64,000 bases of DNA from the NCBI GenBank assembly GCA_944322025.1, contig CALUOH010000021.1, forward strand, positions 1 to 64,000, read 5' to 3'. Each line of letters begins with the position of its first letter. Positions within the stretch are counted from its first letter, which is position 1. The position numbers were made by a program, and so were the translations under genes. The notes under the pieces are model-generated. The model searched no databases. It was given only the letters and a program-made list of their open reading frames with translations, and was not told the origin of the DNA. This stretch comes from an uncultured Bacteroidales bacterium (GTDB lineage: Bacteria; Bacteroidota; Bacteroidia; Bacteroidales; Paludibacteraceae). Shown here piece by piece: positions 45,298 to 55,290 of this stretch.

Positions 45298-47193
45298 ATG
45301 TTGAATTTGAAGAGAAAGGTAGTAGTGCCGGCTGTCGTAATGTTGCTTTGTGCTGCATCGGTGTGTGCGGAGAATGAGAGGGACAGTGTGGAGCTGAATG
45401 GATACCCGATTGATGATGTGGTGGTGACGGGCGTGCGGGAGGAGGCTGACCCGCGTCTGCTGCCGATGACGGTCAATGTGGTGAAGCGGAAGGAGATAGA
45501 GCGGCGGCATACGCAGTCGCTGCTGCCTCTGCTGAGCGAGCAGGTGCCGGGGCTGTTTGTCACGAGCCGGGGTGTGATGGGGTACGGAGTGTCGACGGGC
45601 GCGGCAGGGGGGATGAGCCTGCGCGGCGTGGGGGGTAGCCCTACCTCGGGGCTGCTGGTGCTGATAGACGGGCATCCGCAGTATATGGGGCTTATGGGTC
45701 ACCCGATAGCGGACGCGTACCAGTCGATGATAGCGGAGAAGGTGGAGGTGGTGAGAGGTCCGGCATCGATGATGTACGGGTCGAACGCGATGGGGGGCGT
45801 GATTAATATTGTCACAAGGAAGCGGGAGACGGAGGGCGTGGAGACTACGGCTGACGTTTCGGCGGGGTCGTACGGCACTGTGGTGGCGGAGGCTTCGAAC
45901 AGCCTGAAATTAGGGCGGTGGAGCAGTACGGTCACGGCATCGTACAACCGGAGCGACGGGCACAGGGCGGACATGGGGTTTGAGCAGTACGGGGGCTATG
46001 CCAAGGTGGGGTATGAGATAAGCGGCCATTGGGATGTGTATGCGGATGTGAACGTCACACACTTTAACGCGTCGAACCCTGGTACGGTGGACGCGCCTCT
46101 GTATGACAACGACTCGCACATCACGAGGGGCATGACGTCGATTGTCCTGCGGAACGAGTACGGGCGCACGTCGGGCGCGCTGAGCGTTTTCTTCAACTGG
46201 GGGAGGCACAGGATAGACGACGGGTATCATGCGGGGGAGGAGCCGCAGAGCGCGCTGTTCAACTCGCGTGACATGATGGCGGGGGTGTCGCTGTACCAGA
46301 GCATGAGTCTGTTCAGGGGCAACAAGATTACGTTGGGGTTCGACTATCAGCATTTCGGGGGACGGTCGTGGAATGAGGTGAAGGCGACGGGTGAGGATGT
46401 GCCGGGTGTGGATAGGGCGATGGACGAGCTGGCAGGGTATGTGGAGATGAGACAGAGCTTCGGTAACTGGCTGTCGCTCAACGCGGGAGTGAGGGCGGAC
46501 TACCACACACAGACGGGTACGGAGCTTGTGCCGCAGGGTGGGCTTGCATTTCACCTGCCTGCGAACGCGGAACTGAAAGCGGTGGTGAGCAAGGGGTTCA
46601 GAAACCCTACGATAAGGGAGATGTACATATTGCCGCCGAGAAATCCGGTTTTGCGGCCGGAGAGGCTGATGAACTATGAGCTGTCGGTGAGCCAACGGCT
46701 GCCGGGGCAGCGTCTGCGCTACGGGGTGAACCTGTATTATATCAACGGGAATAATGTGATTAACAGCATGATAGTGGACGGCAGGCCTCTGTTTGTCAAT
46801 ACGGGAAGGATAGAGAACTGGGGCGCGGAGGCGAAGGTGGCATACGAGATAGACATCCATTGGAGAGTGAACGCGAATTACAGCTGGCTGCATATGGAGC
46901 ACCCGGTGGTCTCCGCGCCGGAACATAAGCTATATGCCGGGGCGGACTTCAACATGGGCAGGTGGAGCGCGTCGACGGGATTGCAGTATGTGCACGGGCT
47001 GTACACGGCAGTGGGGGAGAATGAGCACAAGGAGAATTTCCTGCTGTGGAATGTGCGCGGCAGTTTCAGGGTTTTCCGCTGGATGAGCATTTACGTGACG
47101 GGTGAGAACCTGCTGGCGTGGAGGTATGAAGTCATGGCGGGCTACCCGATGCCGGGGGCGACGGCCATGGGCGGGGTGAGGTTTACGATATGA
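45298..47193 (+). CDS. TonB-dependent outer membrane receptor
   Basis: The 631-residue protein has a signal peptide (cleavage after about SVCA, residue 24) and a TonB-box-like VELNGYPIDDVVVTG. The plug domain (about 40-150) shows GGMSLRGVGG, LVLIDGHPQ, EVVRGPASMMYGSNAMGGVINI. A 22-strand-type barrel follows, with FRNPTIREMY and NPVLRPERLMNYELSV, ending in a strand closing with Phe-Thr-Ile. It lacks the N-terminal carboxypeptidase-like domain of SusC proteins, so a metal chelate, haem or cofactor is a likelier cargo than glycan. An AraC gene and an ABC ATPase remnant follow. Confidence 0.9.
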   Translation: MLNLKRKVVVPAVVMLLCAASVCAENERDSVELNGYPIDDVVVTGVREEADPRLLPMTVNVVKRKEIERRHTQSLLPLLSEQVPGLFVTSRGVMGYGVSTGAAGGMSLRGVGGSPTSGLLVLIDGHPQYMGLMGHPIADAYQSMIAEKVEVVRGPASMMYGSNAMGGVINIVTRKRETEGVETTADVSAGSYGTVVAEASNSLKLGRWSSTVTASYNRSDGHRADMGFEQYGGYAKVGYEISGHWDVYADVNVTHFNASNPGTVDAPLYDNDSHITRGMTSIVLRNEYGRTSGALSVFFNWGRHRIDDGYHAGEEPQSALFNSRDMMAGVSLYQSMSLFRGNKITLGFDYQHFGGRSWNEVKATGEDVPGVDRAMDELAGYVEMRQSFGNWLSLNAGVRADYHTQTGTELVPQGGLAFHLPANAELKAVVSKGFRNPTIREMYILPPRNPVLRPERLMNYELSVSQRLPGQRLRYGVNLYYINGNNVINSMIVDGRPLFVNTGRIENWGAEAKVAYEIDIHWRVNANYSWLHMEHPVVSAPEHKLYAGADFNMGRWSASTGLQYVHGLYTAVGENEHKENFLLWNVRGSFRVFRWMSIYVTGENLLAWRYEVMAGYPMPGATAMGGVRFTI

Positions 47194-47278
47194 GGACAGG
47201 CTGGTGTGCGGAGGTGGCGAGAGAGGGGGCTTGGCCGGATAGGGAGCAGTGTGTTTTACGAAGATAAATATATGGCTT

Positions 47279-48193
47279 ATGGATACGGAGGTTATAAATC
47301 TTGATTCGATAGAGAGGTATAATGAGCTGTACGGTCTGGAGACGCGGCACAGGCAGGCGGCAGTGGTTGACCTGAGTAAGGCGGAGCGGTGGCTGACACA
47401 TTTTACGGTACACTACGGGGTGTATGCGCTGTTTCTGAAACAGACGAAGTGCGGGGATTTGCGCTACGGCCGTCAGACGTATGACTATCAGGAGGGTACT
47501 GTCACGAGTTTCGCTCCGGGGCAGGTGGTCGAGGTGCGTATGGATGAGGGGGCGCGGCCTGCGGCTCTCGGGCTGGTTTTTCATCCGGACCTTATAAGCG
47601 GGACGGCTCTCGGGAGGGAGATAGGGAGGTACGGCTTCTTCTCGTATGCATCGAACGAGGCACTGCATCTGTCGGAGGAGGAGAAGGGGACGTTCCGCGA
47701 GTGCCTGAGGATGATAGGCACGGAGCTGGAACGGCCGGAGGACAGGCACAGCCGCCGTCTGCTCACGAACCAGATAGAGCTGCTGCTGGATTACTGTCTG
47801 CGGTTCTACGACAGGCAGTTTGTCACGAGGAAGGAGGTGAACATGGATGTGCTGGCGAGGTTCGAGGGGCTGCTGGACTCGTATTTCCGCAGCGACAGGC
47901 CTCAGAAGGAGGGTCTGCCCTCGGTGCGCTATTTCGCGGACGGCGTGCATCTGTCGCCTAACTACTTCGGTGACCTTGTGAAGAAGGAGACGGGGCGGAC
48001 GGCACAGGCCTACATAAGGGACAAGCTGATAATGATGGCGAAGGAGGGTCTCGGCGGCGGGAAGAATGTGAGCGAGGTGGCTTACGGTCTCGGGTTCCAA
48101 TATCCGCAGCACTTTACGCGGCTTTTCAAGCAGAGTGTGGGGGTTACGCCGACGGAGTGGCGCACGGCAATGGAGGGGGAGAGAAGGCAATAG
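47279..48193 (+). CDS. AraC-family transcriptional regulator
   Basis: Starting at 47279 (MDTEVINLDS, 304 residues) the protein has an N-terminal cupin-like ligand domain (about 25-180) and a C-terminal double-HTH AraC domain (about 210-300: LSPNYFGDLVKKETGRTAQAYI, then SEVAYGLGFQYPQHFTRLFK and GVTPTEWR). It probably controls the receptor gene 85 bases upstream. Ten codons before the chosen ATG are open, but the longer start adds no family-like sequence. Its last codons run into the ABC ATPase remnant. Confidence 0.88.
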   Translation: MDTEVINLDSIERYNELYGLETRHRQAAVVDLSKAERWLTHFTVHYGVYALFLKQTKCGDLRYGRQTYDYQEGTVTSFAPGQVVEVRMDEGARPAALGLVFHPDLISGTALGREIGRYGFFSYASNEALHLSEEEKGTFRECLRMIGTELERPEDRHSRRLLTNQIELLLDYCLRFYDRQFVTRKEVNMDVLARFEGLLDSYFRSDRPQKEGLPSVRYFADGVHLSPNYFGDLVKKETGRTAQAYIRDKLIMMAKEGLGGGKNVSEVAYGLGFQYPQHFTRLFKQSVGVTPTEWRTAMEGERRQ

Positions 48194-48537
48194 ATACCGC
48201 GTTGTCGCACGTGAACCTGATGCACAGGAAGCGGTGCATGACCAACGAGATTTCCGACGGAGAGAAGCAGAGCGCAGTGATAGCCAAGACGTTGGCACAG
48301 GATACGCCGGTAGTGCTGCTGGATGAGCCTACGGCACACATCGACCTGCCGAACCGGATAGAGATAATGATGCTGCTCAGGCGTTTGTCGGTGAATACGG
48401 GCAAAAAGTTCATACTCTCGACCCATGAGCTTGACCTCGCCCTTCAAACCGCTGACAAGATATGGCTCTTCTCAGAGCAGAGGTTCGAATGCGGCATGGC
48501 TATCACGTGTACTGAACAGATGTGGGATAGGTACTGA
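48185..48537 (+). pseudogene. Remnant of an ABC transporter ATPase (FecE/HmuV/BtuD type)
   Basis: The frame from about 48185 encodes the C-terminal half of a metal-chelate/haem/B12 uptake ATPase. It has the signature-loop variant ISDGEKQ, AKTLAQDTPVVLLDEPTAHID (Walker B and D-loop) and FILSTHELDLALQTADKIW (switch His). The Walker A P-loop half is absent, and the frame begins inside the end of the AraC gene with a GTG at 48157 as the only start-like codon. It cannot bind ATP as a normal subunit. No permease or binding protein is nearby, so it looks like a deletion scar. Confidence 0.78.
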
Positions 48538-48594
48538 CACGAGGGCAGAGCGCACAATCACAGCTGTCTCGCTAGACAGGTTTATGTGGTATAG

Positions 48595-48646
48595 ACGGAA
48601 AAATAGAGGGCTGCCATTTGAAAATGGCAGCCCTCTATTTTTCCGT
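48595..48646. terminator. Very long bidirectional terminator
   Basis: Perfect 25-base inverted repeat (48595-48619 with 48622-48646) with A/T outer and GC inner parts, between the ABC remnant (plus) and tdh (minus). Confidence 0.9.
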
Positions 48647-48657
48647 GAGTCGGCGGA

Positions 48658-49686
48658 TTATTTATCCCAGTTGAGAATGACCTTACCGCAGAGGCCGCTC
48701 TCCATCACATCGAAGCCTTTCTGGAAGTCATCAACATCGAAGTGGTGAGTGATGACTGGAGTGAGGTCGAGGCCGGAGAGTATCATCTGTTTCATCTTGT
48801 ACCATGTCTCCCACATCTCACGGCCGTAGATGCCTTTGATGGTGATGGCGTTGAAGATGATGTCGTCCCAGTTGACTGTGGTAGTGGGCGGCAGGATGCC
48901 GAGCTGGGCTATGTTAGAGCCTTTGTACATGTGGGCTATCATGTCGCGGAAAGCGACTGGCGAGCCTGACATTTCAAGGCCTACATCGAAACCGCGTATG
49001 CCGAGTTTGTCCATAGCCTGCTGTACCGTCTCGCCTTTTGAGGCATTGACTGTGACCGTCGCGCCCATGCGTTTGGCAATGTCGAGGCGGTAGTCGTTAA
49101 GGTCAGTCACAACGACATGGCGCGCTCCGGCAAACTTGCAGATGCCTGTCGCCATAGTGCCTATGAGACCCGCACCTGTGATGAGCACATCCTCGCCGAG
49201 TACAGGGAATGAGCATGCCGTGTGCGTGGCATTGCCGAATGGGTCCATTATGGCGGCGAGGTCATCGGAGATGCCGTCTTCGAGTTTTACCACGTTGCTT
49301 TCGGGTATGCAGAGGTATTCTGCAAATGCGCCGTTGCGGTTGACTCCCACGCCGATGCTGTTTTCACAGATGTGCATCTTTCCACGGCGGCAGTTGCGGC
49401 AGTGGCCGCAGGCTATGTGGCCTTCGCCGGTCACGCGTTCGCCAACCTTCACGTTGCGCACGCCTGCTCCGACTTCAACGACTGTGCCGACATATTCGTG
49501 GCCTATGGTCATAGGTGTCTTGATGGTGTTCTGTGACCATTCGTCCCATTTGTATATGTGGAGGTCAGTGCCGCATATTGCTGTTTTCTTTATTTTTATG
49601 AGTACGTCGTTTGTGCCGACTTTGGGTACGGGGACATCTTCCATCCATAGTCCGCGCCCGGGCTGTTTTTTTACTAACGCTTTCAT
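48658..49686 (-). CDS. tdh: L-threonine 3-dehydrogenase
   Basis: The 342-residue zinc-dependent medium-chain dehydrogenase has the catalytic zinc site CGTDLHIY and GHE, the structural zinc cysteines [15 protein letters not shown], and the NAD motif [22 protein letters not shown] is typical of Tdh. It oxidises L-threonine to 2-amino-3-ketobutyrate, which the product of the upstream kbl gene (18 bases away) splits to glycine and acetyl-CoA. Length matches the family (about 341). Confidence 0.95.
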   Translation of the reverse strand: MKALVKKQPGRGLWMEDVPVPKVGTNDVLIKIKKTAICGTDLHIYKWDEWSQNTIKTPMTIGHEYVGTVVEVGAGVRNVKVGERVTGEGHIACGHCRNCRRGKMHICENSIGVGVNRNGAFAEYLCIPESNVVKLEDGISDDLAAIMDPFGNATHTACSFPVLGEDVLITGAGLIGTMATGICKFAGARHVVVTDLNDYRLDIAKRMGATVTVNASKGETVQQAMDKLGIRGFDVGLEMSGSPVAFRDMIAHMYKGSNIAQLGILPPTTTVNWDDIIFNAITIKGIYGREMWETWYKMKQMILSGLDLTPVITHHFDVDDFQKGFDVMESGLCGKVILNWDK

Positions 49687-49704
49687 GATTCTCTGTTTAA
49701 TCAG

Positions 49705-50892
49705 TTATTTTATTACGCCGAGTTCTTTGCCGATTTTGGTGAATGCGGCGATGCACTTGTCGAGGTGTTCACGCTCGTGTGCGGCGGATATCTGTACGCG
49801 GATGCGGGCTTCGCCTTTCGGTACGACCGGATAGAAGAAGCCCGTCACGTAGATGCCCTCTTCCTGCAAGCGGTCTGCCATCTGCTGAGAGAGTTTCGCG
49901 TCATAGAGCATTACGGCGCAGATGGCTGACTGTGTGGGCTTGATGTCGAATCCGGCGGCTATCATCTTGTCGCGGAAGTAGTCGGTGTTCGCGTGGAGCT
50001 TGTCCTGTAGTTCGTTTGTCTCGTCCATCATCTGGAACATCTTTATCCCGGCGGCAACGACCATCGGGGGCAGGGAGTTCGAGAAGAGATACGGACGTGA
50101 GCGTTGGCGGAGCATGTCGATGATTTCCTTTTTACCGGTGGTAAATCCGCCTACTGCGCCGCCGAATGCCTTGCCGAGTGTGCCTGTGAGTATCTCGATT
50201 TTGCCGCGCAGGTTGTGGAGTTCGGTCACGCCACGGCCAGTGCGTCCTACGACACCTGCCGAGTGAGACTCGTCGACCATGACCATTGCGTTGTATTTGT
50301 TGGCGAGTTCGTAGATTTTGTCAAGCGGGCAGACGTTGCCGTCCATTGAGAATACGCCGTCTGTCACGATGAGGCGGAAACGGCATCCGGCAGCGGCCTG
50401 CAACTGCTTTTCGAGGTCAGCCATGTCGGCATTGGCGTAACGGAAACGCTGAGCCTTGCAGAGGCGTACGCCGTCGATGATTGAGGCGTGGTTAAGCGCA
50501 TCGGAGATGATGGCATCCTCGGCTGTCAGGAGCGGCTCGAATACGCCGCCATTGGCATCGAAGCAAGCGGCGTAGAGGATTGTGTCCTCAGTGCCGAAGA
50601 AGTTTGCTATTGCCTTTTCGAGGTCTTTGTGGCGGTCCTGAGTACCGCAGATGAAGCGTACGGAAGACATGCCGTAGCCACGTTCGTCCATTGCCTGTTT
50701 TGCGGCAGCTATGAGTGCGGGATGGTTGGCCAGCCCGAGATAGTTGTTGGCGCAGAAGTTGAGCACTTGTTTGCCTGCGACCGTGATTTCCGCGCCTTGC
50801 GGCGAGCATATCAAACGTTCGTTTTTGTACAGACCTGCCTCTTTGATTGAGGCGAGCTCAGAAGCCAGATACTTTTGAAAATCGTTGTACAT
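49705..50892 (-). CDS. kbl: 2-amino-3-ketobutyrate CoA ligase (glycine C-acetyltransferase)
   Basis: The 395-residue PLP enzyme of the alpha-oxoamine synthase family has NFCANNYLGLANHP, VRFICGTQDRHKDLE, the PLP-facing DESHSAGVVG, and the Schiff-base lysine in TGTLGKAFGG. It works with Tdh to convert threonine to glycine and acetyl-CoA. The gene pair runs minus-strand in the order kbl, tdh. The porin gene lies 47 bases upstream on the same strand, so HAD-porin-kbl-tdh may be one transcript. Confidence 0.95.
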   Translation of the reverse strand: MYNDFQKYLASELASIKEAGLYKNERLICSPQGAEITVAGKQVLNFCANNYLGLANHPALIAAAKQAMDERGYGMSSVRFICGTQDRHKDLEKAIANFFGTEDTILYAACFDANGGVFEPLLTAEDAIISDALNHASIIDGVRLCKAQRFRYANADMADLEKQLQAAAGCRFRLIVTDGVFSMDGNVCPLDKIYELANKYNAMVMVDESHSAGVVGRTGRGVTELHNLRGKIEILTGTLGKAFGGAVGGFTTGKKEIIDMLRQRSRPYLFSNSLPPMVVAAGIKMFQMMDETNELQDKLHANTDYFRDKMIAAGFDIKPTQSAICAVMLYDAKLSQQMADRLQEEGIYVTGFFYPVVPKGEARIRVQISAAHEREHLDKCIAAFTKIGKELGVIK

Positions 50893-50939
50893 GATAATAG
50901 AATTTATTTAGTTAGAATGTTATGTGTTATAGCCATAAA

Positions 50940-52082
50940 TCAGAACCGCGCTACAATCTCGACTACCAGTTTGTCCTGTTCGGAGATGTCGGACAGAGAC
51001 CAGTCGCGATAGAAATATTTCTCATAGTTTATGCGCAAGTCGGCGACGAACGGTTTGGCGAAACTGAGCGTCACACCTCCCGTTATCCTATGCCGCATGG
51101 CATCGTCTATGCCATAGCTTCCGTCGTCGGAAGCTATGCCCTCACAGTTGTCGTTCATGAAGTCATAGCGTACGGCAAACGACATTTTGCTGAATACCTT
51201 AGGCAGGGCCAAATCATAGTTTATAAATGCATCTACTCCGTATGTGGGGTTGAATGCGTTGGCACTATATGTTTTGTACACCCATTCTGCCTCCAAATGG
51301 AAACCGTGGAATTCGGAGAAGAGGCCGAGGTTGTAGTAGTTCATGCGGACGGCTTCCGGCTTGTCGCTCAGGAAACTGAAACGGAAATTGAACCACTTGG
51401 CGGGGTTTATGTCCAGCTTACCGGCATAGTTGAACTCTTTCTGCCACTCCTCGTGTACGGCTATTCCGCTGCCGTTGTATATACCAGCTTCGATTGAGAA
51501 CGGGAACACATCTTTCAGCGTGTATCCTACGGTGAATCCTACATCGCGCAGCGATGCGAGTTGCTTGCCCACAAATGCGCGGTTAGCGAAGTAGTAGTTG
51601 TGCGGCGAACGTCCGTTTTCTATGCCGTATGGCAGCTTTATTGCACCGAGAGACATGGCCAATCCCTTGACAGGGAACACCCTCACGTACGCGTTGGTCA
51701 ACTTGTCATCGCCTTTGTCACAGAAATCGTATTCTATCCTGTATGCCACTATCGGACAGACGTATCCGGAAATATCGAAACGCACATTGCGAACCTGAAA
51801 GCGGTGCGCGTCTATCATGGAGTGGTATTCATATTTTGACCTCACAGTACCGTGTATGACAGGTACATAGTCCATAGGCTCCATCTTCTTCTTGTCCAGC
51901 CTTTCGGAGGTTACTTCCTCCTTACTGTCGGCTTCGTCCGGCCGGAACATGTGGGACACTACGTCGCGCCCAGTACTGGTCTTTGTGTGTGTGTCGGCTG
52001 CATTCAGCGGAATACAGTATGACAGCATAGCTACCAGTGTTGCGGTCAATGTTGCAATATGTTGTTTCCTGTTGAGGTACAT
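50940..52082 (-). CDS. Outer membrane porin (OprO/OprP-like)
   Basis: The 380-residue protein has a signal peptide (cleavage after about LNA, residue 28), a linker, then the porin O/P pattern: FQVRNVRFDISGYVCPIVAYRIEYDF, a loop with GRSPHNYYFANRAFV, DVGFTVGYTL, and SIEAGIYNG. It ends with the C-terminal Phe typical of barrel proteins (IVARF). It is probably a trimeric diffusion pore; phosphate selectivity is only a family label. It is preceded by the HAD phosphatase gene (18 bases) on the same strand. Confidence 0.82.
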   Translation of the reverse strand: MYLNRKQHIATLTATLVAMLSYCIPLNAADTHTKTSTGRDVVSHMFRPDEADSKEEVTSERLDKKKMEPMDYVPVIHGTVRSKYEYHSMIDAHRFQVRNVRFDISGYVCPIVAYRIEYDFCDKGDDKLTNAYVRVFPVKGLAMSLGAIKLPYGIENGRSPHNYYFANRAFVGKQLASLRDVGFTVGYTLKDVFPFSIEAGIYNGSGIAVHEEWQKEFNYAGKLDINPAKWFNFRFSFLSDKPEAVRMNYYNLGLFSEFHGFHLEAEWVYKTYSANAFNPTYGVDAFINYDLALPKVFSKMSFAVRYDFMNDNCEGIASDDGSYGIDDAMRHRITGGVTLSFAKPFVADLRINYEKYFYRDWSLSDISEQDKLVVEIVARF

Positions 52083-52100
52083 ATTTACAGTTCGGTATGT

Positions 52101-52823
52101 CTATATGAATATGTTACTGTATTCGTCTATCAGGCTTTTCATGTCGTGCATCACTATGTCAGCCCCGTATTCGTACAGTATGTTGTCGTCCAATATTCCT
52201 GTGTTGACGGCTATGGTGAATATGCCTGCCGCCGAGCCGGACTTTACTCCGAGCGGAGAGTTTTCGATGACGACAGCCCTGTCAGCCGAGACTCCCGCCC
52301 TGCCGAGCGCGGTCAGGTACGGTTCAGGGTCTGGCTTGCAATTGGTCACATCGTATGCCGTAACCATCCTCTCCCTGACGAATGTACCGGGAAAATGGTG
52401 TTCGAGCGTTTCGAGGAGCGATTTTTGTCCTGAGCCGGTGACGAGGTATATACTTTTGCTGTCTTTTTGCAGCAAGGCGATCAGTCCGGTTACGTCCGGT
52501 ATAGGTTTAGTCTCGCTTATCTCGTTGAAATAGTGGCTCTTGCTCTCATATATGTTTTTTTCTTCCTCTTCGGATGGTTTTCTGCCTTTATACCTGAGGA
52601 AATACTCGTTTATGGTTGAAGAGCCTGTGCGCCCTTCATTCATGTACGCATCATATTCTCCGAACGGTATGCCGTGTTCGCCCAATGCTTTTATCCATGC
52701 CTTAGCATGGAACTGCATAGAGTCAAAAAGCACACCATCCATATCGAACAGAACCACTTCCGGTTTAAGTGTGCAGTAGCCGTGCCTTTCGAGATATGCT
52801 GATATAGCCGAGTTTGTTTTCAC
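52101..52823 (-). CDS. HAD-superfamily phosphatase (beta-phosphoglucomutase-like)
   Basis: The 240-residue protein has HAD motif I FDMDGVLFDSM, an alpha-helical cap, motif II LVTGSG, the motif III lysine in NCKPDPEPYL, and motif IV VIENSPLGVKSG. The C1-type cap and these motifs place it with sugar-phosphate phosphatases and phosphoglucomutases of the cytosol; the substrate cannot be named. A near-consensus promoter ends 5 bases before the ATG. It leads the HAD-porin-kbl-tdh string. Confidence 0.87.
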   Translation of the reverse strand: MKTNSAISAYLERHGYCTLKPEVVLFDMDGVLFDSMQFHAKAWIKALGEHGIPFGEYDAYMNEGRTGSSTINEYFLRYKGRKPSEEEEKNIYESKSHYFNEISETKPIPDVTGLIALLQKDSKSIYLVTGSGQKSLLETLEHHFPGTFVRERMVTAYDVTNCKPDPEPYLTALGRAGVSADRAVVIENSPLGVKSGSAAGIFTIAVNTGILDDNILYEYGADIVMHDMKSLIDEYSNIFI

Positions 52824-52827
52824 GGGA

Positions 52828-52858
52828 CAAAGATAGTGAAAAGTGAGGGCAATACAAT
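52828..52858 (-). promoter_or_regulatory. Promoter of the HAD-porin-kbl-tdh string
   Basis: Minus strand ATTG (52858-52855), 19 bases, TATCTTTG (52835-52828). Transcription would begin almost at the ATG, giving a nearly leaderless mRNA, or the real start may be slightly downstream. Confidence 0.6.
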
Positions 52859-52938
52859 CAAATTTATTTGAATTTGCGTTGCCGAACTACATACTGTTTT
52901 CTTCAAGGTGAATTTGAATTCAATGGCTTTTTGTGCAT

Positions 52939-52994
52939 GTATAGTATAACGGCCGCATCCTGTGATAATGCAGGATGCGGCCGTTATACTATAC
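52939..52994 (-). terminator. Long perfect terminator hairpin
   Basis: Perfect 24-base inverted repeat (52939-52962 with 52971-52994) with an 8-base loop, 16 bases after the stop of the TlpA-type lipoprotein gene. Confidence 0.85.
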
Positions 52995-53009
52995 AGCTGT
53001 GCAGGTGTA

Positions 53010-54095
53010 TTATTGAAGCATCACTTTAAGAGCATCTATATTAGTGTTGCGACTGATTATTGTGCCTGTGCTGTCAATAAGTACGGTGGACGGGATGAAT
53101 GTGATGGCGTATGCCTTGGCCGATGCGCAGTGCCAAGCGTCGAGCGATGCCACATTCTGCCACTTCAGCCCGTGAGCCTCTATCGCCGCTTGCCATTTGT
53201 CCTTGTCGTCATCGAGAGATACGGCCAGCACTTCAAACTTGTCACGCGGAGTGTCGTCATATATCTCCTGCAATGCCGGTATGGCACGACGGCACGGACC
53301 GCACCACGATGCCCAGAAGTCTATCAGCACATAGTCGTGTTTGCCCACCAAGTCGCTCAATTTCACTTTGTTGCCGTTTATATCGTTCAGTTCAAAGTCA
53401 GTGTATCGCTTACCTATCGCAGTGTTTGTTGCCGACTTGTATATCAACAATTCCTCCTCATTTATGTTTGCTGCCTCTAACTCTTTCAGCAATGAGTCGA
53501 GTTGGTCCTGCTCAAAGTACATGTATTTCTGACGGAATATGGAGAGTGCAATCTCTTTGTCCATGTTGCCTTTGAGGGCGTTGGCCATAGTCTTGTTGCG
53601 GATGTTGCGTGCCGATATAAGCATACTCTTTTTCTCTGCGCTGGATATGTCGCGCTTCAATATGTCGGCGCATGCTTCGGAGAAGTCCGACATGGCGTTC
53701 TCGCATTTGGAAATCATGTCGTTCTGCGGAGTGCCGGTGATTTCTATTGCACCGTCGGCGGATATTTCCACGTCGATCTCTCCCGGTTCCACAACAATGT
53801 ATGCGCCAATCAGCGGGGCTATCGGTTTCTTGTCTTCATTTGTGATGATGATGGGTGCCATGTACGGCTGCACGAGTGACATGCCGTTTATCTTGAAACT
53901 GTTGTTGGTTATCTTGGCACTGTCTATGGCGTGAAGCGGTTCGTCGAGTGACTCGAATATATACACCCATTTGCCGTTAAGAGAGTCTATGTTGGAATAT
54001 CCTGATATACAGTAGCTGTTGTCATCCGGCTTGTTTTTACATCCGACAAGGAGCAGTGCCGTTAGAGTGAATAGTGCAAGAATAAGTTTTTTCAT
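53010..54095 (-). CDS. DUF4369/TlpA-type thioredoxin lipoprotein
   Basis: The 361-residue protein has a lipoprotein signal (LTALLLVGC, Cys about residue 19), a DUF4369-like N-terminal beta domain (about 28-125), a helical linker, and a C-terminal thioredoxin domain (about 225-360). The redox motif FWASWCGPCRR is intact, and the cis-Pro loop is TFIPSTVLI. It is anchored in the envelope and probably reduces or oxidises periplasmic thiols. It shares its layout with the lipoprotein at 22063-23178, which has lost both cysteines. Confidence 0.87.
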   Translation of the reverse strand: MKKLILALFTLTALLLVGCKNKPDDNSYCISGYSNIDSLNGKWVYIFESLDEPLHAIDSAKITNNSFKINGMSLVQPYMAPIIITNEDKKPIAPLIGAYIVVEPGEIDVEISADGAIEITGTPQNDMISKCENAMSDFSEACADILKRDISSAEKKSMLISARNIRNKTMANALKGNMDKEIALSIFRQKYMYFEQDQLDSLLKELEAANINEEELLIYKSATNTAIGKRYTDFELNDINGNKVKLSDLVGKHDYVLIDFWASWCGPCRRAIPALQEIYDDTPRDKFEVLAVSLDDDKDKWQAAIEAHGLKWQNVASLDAWHCASAKAYAITFIPSTVLIDSTGTIISRNTNIDALKVMLQ

Positions 54096-54172
54096 GATAA
54101 TAATAATTTGAATAATTATAGATTATACTGTTGTTGTCTTTGTTTTGTCCGGATGCCCGGACTGTCTGTCCA

Positions 54173-55180
54173 TTATTTGTTGCCTGTCGCTATCAGATAT
54201 TCGGCTATCTGCACGGCGTTCAGTGCAGCCCCTTTCTTTATCTGGTCGCTTACACACCAGAATGTCAGCCCGTTGGGGGTAGATATGTCTTTGCGTATGC
54301 GTCCTACGAAAACCTCATCACGTCCGGAGATGAACAGCGGCATGGGGTACTCCTTTTTTTCCGGGCAATCCGTCACGATTATACCCTCCGCGTTCTCGAA
54401 TGCTCTCCGTGCCTCTTCTACGGAGAGAGGCCTTTCGGTCTCTGCCCAGATGCACTCCGAATGCGCCCTTAGAGACGGCACGCGCACGCACATGGCACTC
54501 ACCTCTATGTCGGAGTGCATGATTTTTCGTGTCTCGTTGTACATCTTCATCTCCTCTTTGGTGTAGCCGTTATCCATGAATACATCCACCTGAGGAATGA
54601 GGTTGTACGCCAGCTGATAGGCGAACTTTTCTACCTTCGGCTCTTTGCCCTGAGAGATGTCGGCATACTGTTGTCTCAGCTCATCCATAGCTGCCGCGCC
54701 GGCTCCGCTTGCTGCCTGATACGTGGCCACATGGACACGCCTGATGTGCGACAGGCTTTCTATGGCTTTGAGTGCCACGACCATCTGTATAGTTGTGCAG
54801 TTCGGGTTGGCTATGATGCCGCGTGGACGCACGAGGGCATCGACTGCATTGACCTCAGGCACTACCAGCGGCACATCCTCGTCCATGCGGAATGCACTGG
54901 AGTTGTCTATCATCACTGCACCGAAGCGCGTTATGTCGTCCGCGTATTCCTTTGATACTGACGCTCCTGCCGATACGAACGCTATGTCTATGCCCCGGAA
55001 ATCGTCGCCGTGGCGAAGTTCTCTGACCTCATGCTGCACGCCCCTGAAACCGTATCTCCTGCCCGCGCTGCGCGATGAGCCGAAGAGAAACAGCTCGCTC
55101 ACGGGGAAGTCCCTTTCCTCCAACACTTTCAGAAATTCCTGTCCCACTGCGCCGCTCGCGCCAACTATCGCTATTTTCAT
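54173..55180 (-). CDS. asd: Aspartate-semialdehyde dehydrogenase
   Basis: The 335-residue protein has the NADP-binding [15 protein letters not shown], the SSRSAGR phosphate-binding segment, the catalytic cysteine in ANPNCTTIQ, and the [10 protein letters not shown] substrate region. It reduces aspartyl phosphate to the semialdehyde, the branch point to lysine/diaminopimelate, methionine and threonine. Length fits the family. A near-perfect promoter lies about 110 bases upstream, overlapping the divergent promoter region of the lamin-tail gene. Confidence 0.95.
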   Translation of the reverse strand: MKIAIVGASGAVGQEFLKVLEERDFPVSELFLFGSSRSAGRRYGFRGVQHEVRELRHGDDFRGIDIAFVSAGASVSKEYADDITRFGAVMIDNSSAFRMDEDVPLVVPEVNAVDALVRPRGIIANPNCTTIQMVVALKAIESLSHIRRVHVATYQAASGAGAAAMDELRQQYADISQGKEPKVEKFAYQLAYNLIPQVDVFMDNGYTKEEMKMYNETRKIMHSDIEVSAMCVRVPSLRAHSECIWAETERPLSVEEARRAFENAEGIIVTDCPEKKEYPMPLFISGRDEVFVGRIRKDISTPNGLTFWCVSDQIKKGAALNAVQIAEYLIATGNK

Positions 55181-55223
55181 ACTCCTCTATTTTTCCCTGT
55201 TGTGTGTCGGCTGTGGCATGACG

Positions 55224-55255
55224 GTTGTGTAAACGGGATATTTATGTTACCTTTA
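55224..55255 (+). promoter_or_regulatory. Promoter of the lamin-tail protein
   Basis: GTTG (55224-55227), 20 bases, TACCTTTA (55248-55255). Transcription near 55262 supports translation from 55325 or 55340 and not from the earlier open frame at 55202. Confidence 0.5.
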
Positions 55256-55290
55256 CGTCTGTTTGCCGACGGGCAAAGTCCTACCCGTTG

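Noticed and set aside
45910..46926. Long frames antisense to the TonB receptor, to the giant surface protein (35269-36435) and to the DUF2723 gene (12942-13898)
   Set aside because: All are explained by strong third-position G/C bias of the sense genes; no start context or recognisable domain.
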